A stretch of DNA of 11,470 nucleotides from Lachnospiraceae bacterium (lineage in GTDB: Bacteria; Bacillota; Clostridia; Lachnospirales; Lachnospiraceae). The translations under genes were made by a program, and so were the position numbers. Positions 7,524-11,470 of this stretch are shown here, piece by piece. The first letter of the stretch is position 1, and each line of letters opens with the position of its first letter. The notes beneath the pieces are model-generated. The model saw nothing but the letters and a program-made list of their open reading frames with translations, did not search any database and was not told the origin of the DNA. The stretch is from positions 1 to 11,470 of the forward strand of contig JAILNW010000227.1 of the NCBI GenBank assembly GCA_024691145.1, given 5' to 3'.

Positions 7524-8432
7524 ATGGTTACAGTATTAGGGATACGTTTTAGAAAAGCTGGAAAGATATATTATTTTGCTCCAAATGATGAAGAGGCAAA
7601 AGTAGGGGATAATGTTATTGTTGAAACTGCACGTGGTGTGGAATATGGTTCAGTGGTTATTGGTCCAAAGGAGATCAGTGATGAGGAGGTAATTCAGCCT
7701 CTTAAGTCTGTTATAAGAATTGCAACTAAGGAAGATGACGAGATAGAAAAAAAGAACAGGGAAAAGGAAAAGGCTGCATTTGATATTTGTCTTGAGAAGA
7801 TCAGAAAGCATGGTCTTGAGATGAAGTTAATAGATTCTGAGTATACATTTGATAATAATAAGGTTCTTTTCTATTTTACAGCTGATGGAAGAATTGATTT
7901 CAGAGAGCTTGTTAAGGATCTTGCAGCTGTATTTAAGACAAGAATTGAACTTAGACAGATTGGAGTAAGGGATGAAACTAAGATTCTTGGTGGCATTGGT
8001 TCATGTGGAAGAGCCCTTTGCTGCAGTACTTATCTTTCAGAGTTTATTCCAGTTTCTATAAAAATGGCAAAGGAACAGAATCTTTCACTTAATCCTACAA
8101 AGATTTCAGGTGTTTGTGGAAGACTTATGTGCTGTCTTAAGAATGAAGAGGATGTTTATGAGGAACTTAACAGTAATCTTCCAGAGATTGGTGATACAGT
8201 TACAACAAGTGACGGTTTTAAGGGAGAAGTTCACAGCATAAGCGTGCTTAAGCAGACTGTAAGAGTAATTGTTACTCTTGAGAATGATGAAAAGGAAGCA
8301 AGGGATTACAAGGTTAGTGAACTTAAGTTTAAACATCGAAAGAAGAAAGAAAAGGTTATGATTGATGATGAACTTAGACAGCTTGAACTCCTTGAAAAGA
8401 AAGAGGGAAAATCAAAGTTAGATGATGAATAA
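7524..8432 (+). CDS. ricT: PSP1-domain protein RicT (YaaT)
   Basis: This 302-residue protein is the RicT/YaaT (PSP1) family member. In B. subtilis RicT works with RicA (YmcA) and RicF (YlbF) in an iron-sulfur-containing complex that acts with RNase Y in mRNA maturation and affects sporulation, competence and biofilm formation. The PSP1 core is clear: EYGSVV near residue 40, LIDSEYTFDNNKVLFYFTA (about 102-120), and two cysteine clusters, GSCGRALCC (C161, C166, C167) and GVCGRLMCC (C198, C203, C204), which are the conserved candidate cluster ligands. A KOW-like stretch follows (IGDTVTTSDGFKGEV), then a very charged tail from about 270. ricA and ricF are not in the window. The start is the ATG at 7524, giving the family's MVTVLGIRFR-type N-terminus. 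The next gene starts inside its last codons. Confidence 0.93.
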   Translation: MVTVLGIRFRKAGKIYYFAPNDEEAKVGDNVIVETARGVEYGSVVIGPKEISDEEVIQPLKSVIRIATKEDDEIEKKNREKEKAAFDICLEKIRKHGLEMKLIDSEYTFDNNKVLFYFTADGRIDFRELVKDLAAVFKTRIELRQIGVRDETKILGGIGSCGRALCCSTYLSEFIPVSIKMAKEQNLSLNPTKISGVCGRLMCCLKNEEDVYEELNSNLPEIGDTVTTSDGFKGEVHSISVLKQTVRVIVTLENDEKEARDYKVSELKFKHRKKKEKVMIDDELRQLELLEKKEGKSKLDDE

Positions 8433-9168
8433 TAATATCACGCTTTTAGAGAATGAAAGAATAGATGACCTTAACAGATGCGGTTATGGTATTATTCAGA
8501 ATACCAAGAAGTTCTGTTTTGGCATGGATGCAGTTTTGTTATCTGGTTTTGCAACGGTAAGAGAGGGAGAAACTGTACTTGATATGGGAACAGGTACAGG
8601 TATAATTCCTATCCTGCTTGAGGCAAAGACTAAGGGAGCCCATTTTACAGGTCTTGAGATTCAGGAAGAAAGTGCTGACATGGCAAGAAGAAGTGTAATT
8701 ATGAATGGGCAGGAGGAAAAAGTTGATATTGTAACAGGAGATATAAAGGAAGCCTCTAAGATTTTTAAACCGGCTTCCTTTGATGTTGTTACCTGCAATC
8801 CGCCATATATGAATGACTGTCATGGAATAAAGAATGAGCATATGCCTAAGGCCATTGCAAGACACGAGATTCTTTGTACTTTAGATGATGTTGTAAGGGA
8901 AGCCGCAAGACTTACAAAGCCTAATGGCAAGTTTTTTATGGTACACAGACCATTCAGGCTGGTTGAGATAATTAATGCTCTTACATCTTATAAGTTAGAG
9001 CCTAAGCGTATGAAGTTCGTACATCCATTTATTGACAAGGAGCCTAATATGGTTTTAATTGAGGCTGTAAGAGGCGGCAATTCCATGATAAAGATAGAGA
9101 AGCCCCTTATAGTTTACAAAGAACAGGGTGTATATACAGATGAGATTTATGATATTTACGGATATTAA
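8422..9168 (+). CDS. TrmN6/YabB-type N6-adenine methyltransferase, likely tRNA1(Val) A37
   Basis: This 248-residue class I SAM-dependent methyltransferase belongs to the YabB/TrmN6 (YfiC) group, whose E. coli member methylates N6 of A37 in tRNA1(Val). The N-terminal DDL and GYGIIQNTKKFCFGMDAVLL region is typical of the group. Motif I is VLDMGTGTGIIP (52-63), an acidic residue follows in GLEIQ (E79), and the catalytic NPPY is at 126-129. The ATG overlaps the end of ricT by 11 bases, suggesting translational coupling; two adjacent ATG codons (8422 and 8425) leave the start uncertain by one residue. In B. subtilis, yabB is followed by the GIY-YIG gene yazA and then rsmI; here rsmI follows directly. 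Target specificity is inferred from the family; methylation of another RNA or protein is not excluded. Confidence 0.88.
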   Translation: MMNNNITLLENERIDDLNRCGYGIIQNTKKFCFGMDAVLLSGFATVREGETVLDMGTGTGIIPILLEAKTKGAHFTGLEIQEESADMARRSVIMNGQEEKVDIVTGDIKEASKIFKPASFDVVTCNPPYMNDCHGIKNEHMPKAIARHEILCTLDDVVREAARLTKPNGKFFMVHRPFRLVEIINALTSYKLEPKRMKFVHPFIDKEPNMVLIEAVRGGNSMIKIEKPLIVYKEQGVYTDEIYDIYGY

Positions 9169-9186
9169 TTATTAGTGGAGGAAGTT

Positions 9187-10029
9187 ATGGCTGGAAAGTT
9201 ATATATTTGTGCTACTCCTATAGGTAATCTTGAAGATATAACTTACAGGGTGGTAAGGGTGTTATGTGAAGTTGATATTATTGCTGCAGAGGATACCCGC
9301 AATAGTATTAAGCTTCTTAATCATTTTAATATAAAGAAGCCTATGACAAGTTATCATGAGTATAACAAGGTTGAGAAGGCCAAGGTGCTTGTTGATAAGA
9401 TGATTGCAGGCGAGAATGTTGCCATTATTACGGATGCGGGAACACCCGGAATATCTGATCCTGGTGAGGAGCTTGTAAAACAGGCAGCAGAAGCTGGTAT
9501 AGAGATTACCTCTCTTCCTGGTGCAGCTGCATGTATAACGGCCCTTACTGTATCAGCCCTTTCAACAAGAAGATTTTGTTTTGAAGCATTTCTGCCTTCT
9601 GACAAGAAGGAAAGAGCTTATGTTCTTCAGGAAATGAAAAATGAAACAAGAACTATTGTTATGTATGAAGCCCCTCACAGACTGAAGAAGACTCTTAATG
9701 AATTGTATGAATGTCTTGGAGACAGGAAGATAGCCTTCTGCAGAGAACTTACGAAGAAGCATGAGGATATTATGAGGGTTACATTAAGACAGGCTATTGA
9801 TTATTATGAGGTAAATGAGCCAAGGGGGGAATATGTCATAGTAATTGACGGACGTCAAAGAGAAGAACTTATTAAGGAAAAACAGGATGAGTGGCTTGAT
9901 ATAAGTGTAGAAGAGCATTACAATATGTATGTTGATAAGGGCATAGATAGTAAAGAGGCCATGAAAATGGTTGCCAAGGACAGAGGCATTAGCAAAAGGG
10001 AAGTTTATAGCATTATTCATGGGTGTTAG
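9187..10029 (+). CDS. rsmI: 16S rRNA (cytidine-1402-2'-O)-methyltransferase RsmI
   Basis: RsmI adds the 2'-O-methyl group to C1402 of 16S rRNA in the decoding centre, using SAM. The 280-residue product has the full set of tetrapyrrole-methylase-fold motifs of the family: ATPIGNLEDIT at 9-19, AEDTR at 34-38, DAGTPGISDPG at 83-93, LPGA at 110-113, YEAPHR at 160-165 and ELTKKHE at 187-193. A short helical C-terminal segment (about 240-278) ends in the family's MVAKDRGISKREVY-like region. The frame is open to a GTG at 9175, but that codon overlaps the Shine-Dalgarno; GGAGG (9177-9181) lies 5 bases before ATG 9187, which gives the canonical MAGKLYICATPIGN start. It lies 18 bases after the methyltransferase, so both RNA-modification genes are probably co-transcribed. 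Confidence 0.96.
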   Translation: MAGKLYICATPIGNLEDITYRVVRVLCEVDIIAAEDTRNSIKLLNHFNIKKPMTSYHEYNKVEKAKVLVDKMIAGENVAIITDAGTPGISDPGEELVKQAAEAGIEITSLPGAAACITALTVSALSTRRFCFEAFLPSDKKERAYVLQEMKNETRTIVMYEAPHRLKKTLNELYECLGDRKIAFCRELTKKHEDIMRVTLRQAIDYYEVNEPRGEYVIVIDGRQREELIKEKQDEWLDISVEEHYNMYVDKGIDSKEAMKMVAKDRGISKREVYSIIHGC

Positions 10030-10059
10030 TTTCACTAATTGAAAAAAGGGGAGACAGGT

Positions 10060-11016
10060 TTGAATTATAAGAGGATATGGTGTTTTATTGCACCTGTTTG
10101 TATTATTGTTTTAATGATATTTGTGGCTGAAGTAACTGGTGAAAAGGAGATTATTTTTCCAGAGATTGCAGCAATTGCTGTTGGTATGTTTATGGCACCA
10201 AAGAGAAGCTGGCAGACAAGCAAAGTAAGAGTGCTGATTTTAATTATTATTAGTGCGGTTCTGGGCCTGGGTATATCTATATTGCTTCCTTTTCCTTTGT
10301 GGATTAAGATGGCTTTAGGCTTTTTTATATGTCAGTTTATACTTGCCTATTCAGGAACCGGTTTTGCACCACTTATATCTGCAACGGTGCTTCCTGTTTT
10401 ACTTGGTACTAGAAGTATGGTTTATCTTATGGCGGCAATTGTGCTTACAAGCCTGATTATTCTTGTGAGGGTTCTGTTTGAAAAACTTGGTTTAAAGGAG
10501 TATGAACAGTTTCAGACAGTTGATTATCCGGATATAAAAGATTATAAGAATATTACAGCTAAGATTGTTATTGGAACTTTGTGTATTTATACTGCATTAA
10601 AGTTTAATTTTAGATTTATGGTTGCACCTCCTATGCTTGTTGCCTTTACAGAGTTTATGAACAGAGATAATAAGACAAGAAGAACTCCTGTAAAAGCAGT
10701 AATTCTAGTGACTTTGTGTGCATTATGCGGGACCGCCTCAAGGTATGTTATTTGCAGTAAGCTGGGACTTGGTTTAACAATAGCTGCATTTGCTGCTATT
10801 GTATTGATTGCTGTTATTTTAGAGAGATTTAAATTATACATGCCTCCTGCAGCGGCTCTTGGAATTTTAGCCATGCTGATACCAGAAAGTATGATTATTA
10901 TTTATCCAATACAGATATTTGCCGGAATGATTTTACTAATGGGTATTGCAATTTTATATAATGATGTTGATATAAGGAATCTTATTGAGGGCAGCAGAAA
11001 GCATTCTTTCGAATAA
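10060..11016 (+). CDS. Multi-pass membrane protein, apparent tandem HPP-like repeat
   Basis: This 318-residue integral membrane protein has about 10-12 hydrophobic segments. Its two halves look alike. In each, a first helix (6-24; 166-181) is followed by a proline-containing segment (about 31-46; 186-200), a short basic loop (KRSWQTSK; DNKTRR), a helix (56-76; 211-230), another helix (79-97; 236-254), a short proline-containing segment (102-116; 261-275) and a last helix (120-140; 279-300). The second-half MPPAAALGILA followed by IYPIQIFAGMILL resembles the HPP family. HPP proteins are poorly characterised; a plant relative is linked to nitrite transport. I chose TTG 10060 because AAGGGGAG (10046-10053) lies 6 bases before it; an in-frame TTG at 10039 has no such site. 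B. subtilis has no gene here between rsmI and abrB. Function is unknown; transport is a guess. Confidence 0.68.
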   Translation: MNYKRIWCFIAPVCIIVLMIFVAEVTGEKEIIFPEIAAIAVGMFMAPKRSWQTSKVRVLILIIISAVLGLGISILLPFPLWIKMALGFFICQFILAYSGTGFAPLISATVLPVLLGTRSMVYLMAAIVLTSLIILVRVLFEKLGLKEYEQFQTVDYPDIKDYKNITAKIVIGTLCIYTALKFNFRFMVAPPMLVAFTEFMNRDNKTRRTPVKAVILVTLCALCGTASRYVICSKLGLGLTIAAFAAIVLIAVILERFKLYMPPAAALGILAMLIPESMIIIYPIQIFAGMILLMGIAILYNDVDIRNLIEGSRKHSFE

Positions 11017-11061
11017 AAAAAGAAGGCCTGAATCATAGGGAAATGATTCAGGCTATTATTT
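11015..11061. terminator. Bidirectional rho-independent terminator
   Basis: A perfect 11-bp stem (GCCTGAATCAT at 11026-11036 with ATGATTCAGGC at 11043-11053) has a 6-base loop AGGGAA. On the right it is followed by TATTATTTTG for + strand transcripts. On the left AAAAAAAGAAG gives a T-rich tail for minus-strand transcripts. It starts 9 bases after the membrane protein stop and lies 73 bases beyond the abrB stop, so it can end both converging units. Confidence 0.88.
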
Positions 11062-11125
11062 TGGGTATAGTAATTAAAATTAATAAGGGGAAAATAGGGA
11101 ATAAATAATTATAATTGGTATGTAA

Positions 11126-11383
11126 TTACTCAATCAAACCAGCCATCTTAGCCAGCTTTACAATAGTTTCCTTTGAAACACGTTTGCCACAATACTCATA
11201 AAGTTCGTTCTTTCCACCAGTGAATATATCAGCTGGTTCATACTTCTGAAGAATAATGCGATCTTCTTCAACAAAGATTTCCAATGGATCTCTTTCGCCT
11301 ACTCCGAGATTTCTTCTTAATTCGATTGGAAGTGTAATACGTCCAAGCTCATCAAGCTTTCTTACAATACCTGTGTTTTTCAT
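11126..11383 (-). CDS. abrB: AbrB/SpoVT family transition-state regulator
   Basis: This 85-residue DNA-binding protein has the AbrB swapped-hairpin domain at its N-terminus: MKNTGIVRKLDELGRITLPI (1-20), then ELRRNLGVGERDPLEIFVE, nearly matching B. subtilis AbrB. That protein represses stationary-phase, biofilm and sporulation genes in exponential growth. After residue 48 the tail is unlike the Bacillus oligomerisation domain. It instead parallels the clostridial AbrB tails that carry a CxxC...CxxC zinc ribbon, but with the cysteines replaced (D52, T55, S70, T73); one cysteine, C65, remains. AGGAG (complement of 11393-11397) sits 9 bases before the ATG. It converges on the rsmI side as in B. 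subtilis, supporting orthology of the locus. Target genes cannot be inferred here. Confidence 0.92.
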   Translation of the reverse strand: MKNTGIVRKLDELGRITLPIELRRNLGVGERDPLEIFVEEDRIILQKYEPADIFTGGKNELYEYCGKRVSKETIVKLAKMAGLIE

Positions 11384-11414
11384 AATTATTTTCTCCTTTC
11401 AATTAAACAAACCT

Positions 11415-11443
11415 ATTATAACATCTGTTTATTACTATAAAAA
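11415..11443 (-). promoter_or_regulatory. Probable abrB promoter with extended -10
   Basis: On the minus strand TGTTATAAT (complement of 11415-11423) is a perfect extended -10 element. With 17-base spacing the -35 is TTTTTA (complement of 11438-11443), only a weak match, which the extended TG can compensate. Transcription would start near 11408, giving a leader of about 25 bases that contains the Shine-Dalgarno. The surrounding A/T-rich sequence would suit AbrB self-binding, but I see no clear operator. Confidence 0.6.
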
Positions 11444-11470
11444 AATCATTCTTTTGTATAATAATAACAT

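Noticed and set aside
7486..7539. A 17-codon ORF (ATG 7486) overlapping the ricT start, as a possible leader peptide
   Set aside because: No Shine-Dalgarno precedes it, the composition is unremarkable, and short ORFs are expected by chance here.
9175..9186. GTG start for RsmI
   Set aside because: The GTG overlaps the Shine-Dalgarno of ATG 9187, and the ATG gives the canonical RsmI N-terminus.
10039..10059. Upstream TTG start for the membrane protein
   Set aside because: It has no Shine-Dalgarno, whereas AAGGGGAG is well placed for TTG 10060. Both starts are TTG, so this rests on the ribosome-binding site alone.
11457..11462. TATAAT on the + strand at the window edge as a divergent promoter
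   Set aside because: No acceptable -35 lies at 16-18 bases, and the putative transcript would run out of the window.

Overview
The window is AT-rich, with AGA-dominated arginine codons, purine-rich Shine-Dalgarno sites and a gene order shared with Bacillota. Within that phylum the protein character (glycogen phosphorylase, membrane-anchored GH25 lysozyme, and a guanylate-kinase-like protein behind an Orn/Lys/Arg decarboxylase) suggests an anaerobic clostridium, probably a Lachnospiraceae relative of Butyrivibrio, Roseburia or Lachnospira. The family assignment is inference; no rRNA or tRNA gene is present to settle it.

Layout. (1) Positions 130-3663 hold glycogen phosphorylase (glgP) followed 30 bases later by a signal-anchored GH25 muramidase, ending in a modest stem-loop (3676-3700). 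(2) Positions 3725-11016 hold eight genes, all on the + strand with gaps of 14-43 bases or a short overlap: a YaaO-like Orn/Lys/Arg decarboxylase, a guanylate-kinase-fold protein, yaaR, holB (DNA polymerase III delta'), ricT/yaaT (PSP1 family), a TrmN6/YabB-type methyltransferase, rsmI, and a multi-pass membrane protein that looks like a duplicated HPP domain. (3) A perfect 11-bp stem-loop flanked by A-rich and T-rich tracts (11015-11061) probably terminates transcription from both sides. (4) abrB (minus strand, 11126-11383) converges on the cluster and has its own extended -10 promoter.

Region 2 is recognisably the B. subtilis yaaO-tmk-yaaQ-yaaR-holB-yaaT-yabA-yabB-yazA-rsmI / abrB neighbourhood, in the same order and with abrB still convergent. 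Here yaaQ, yabA and the GIY-YIG gene yazA are absent, the thymidylate kinase slot is filled by a guanylate-kinase-like protein, and a membrane protein gene lies between rsmI and abrB. The genes share housekeeping themes (nucleotide metabolism, clamp loading, RNA modification and processing, transition-state regulation) rather than one pathway.

I see no mobile element, CRISPR array, phage gene or defence system, and no convincing undescribed multi-gene system. The points most worth a second look are the altered guanylate-kinase-like protein, a roughly 100-residue charged insertion in the decarboxylase, the two-fold repeat in the membrane protein, and an AbrB tail that looks like a zinc ribbon that has lost its cysteines.
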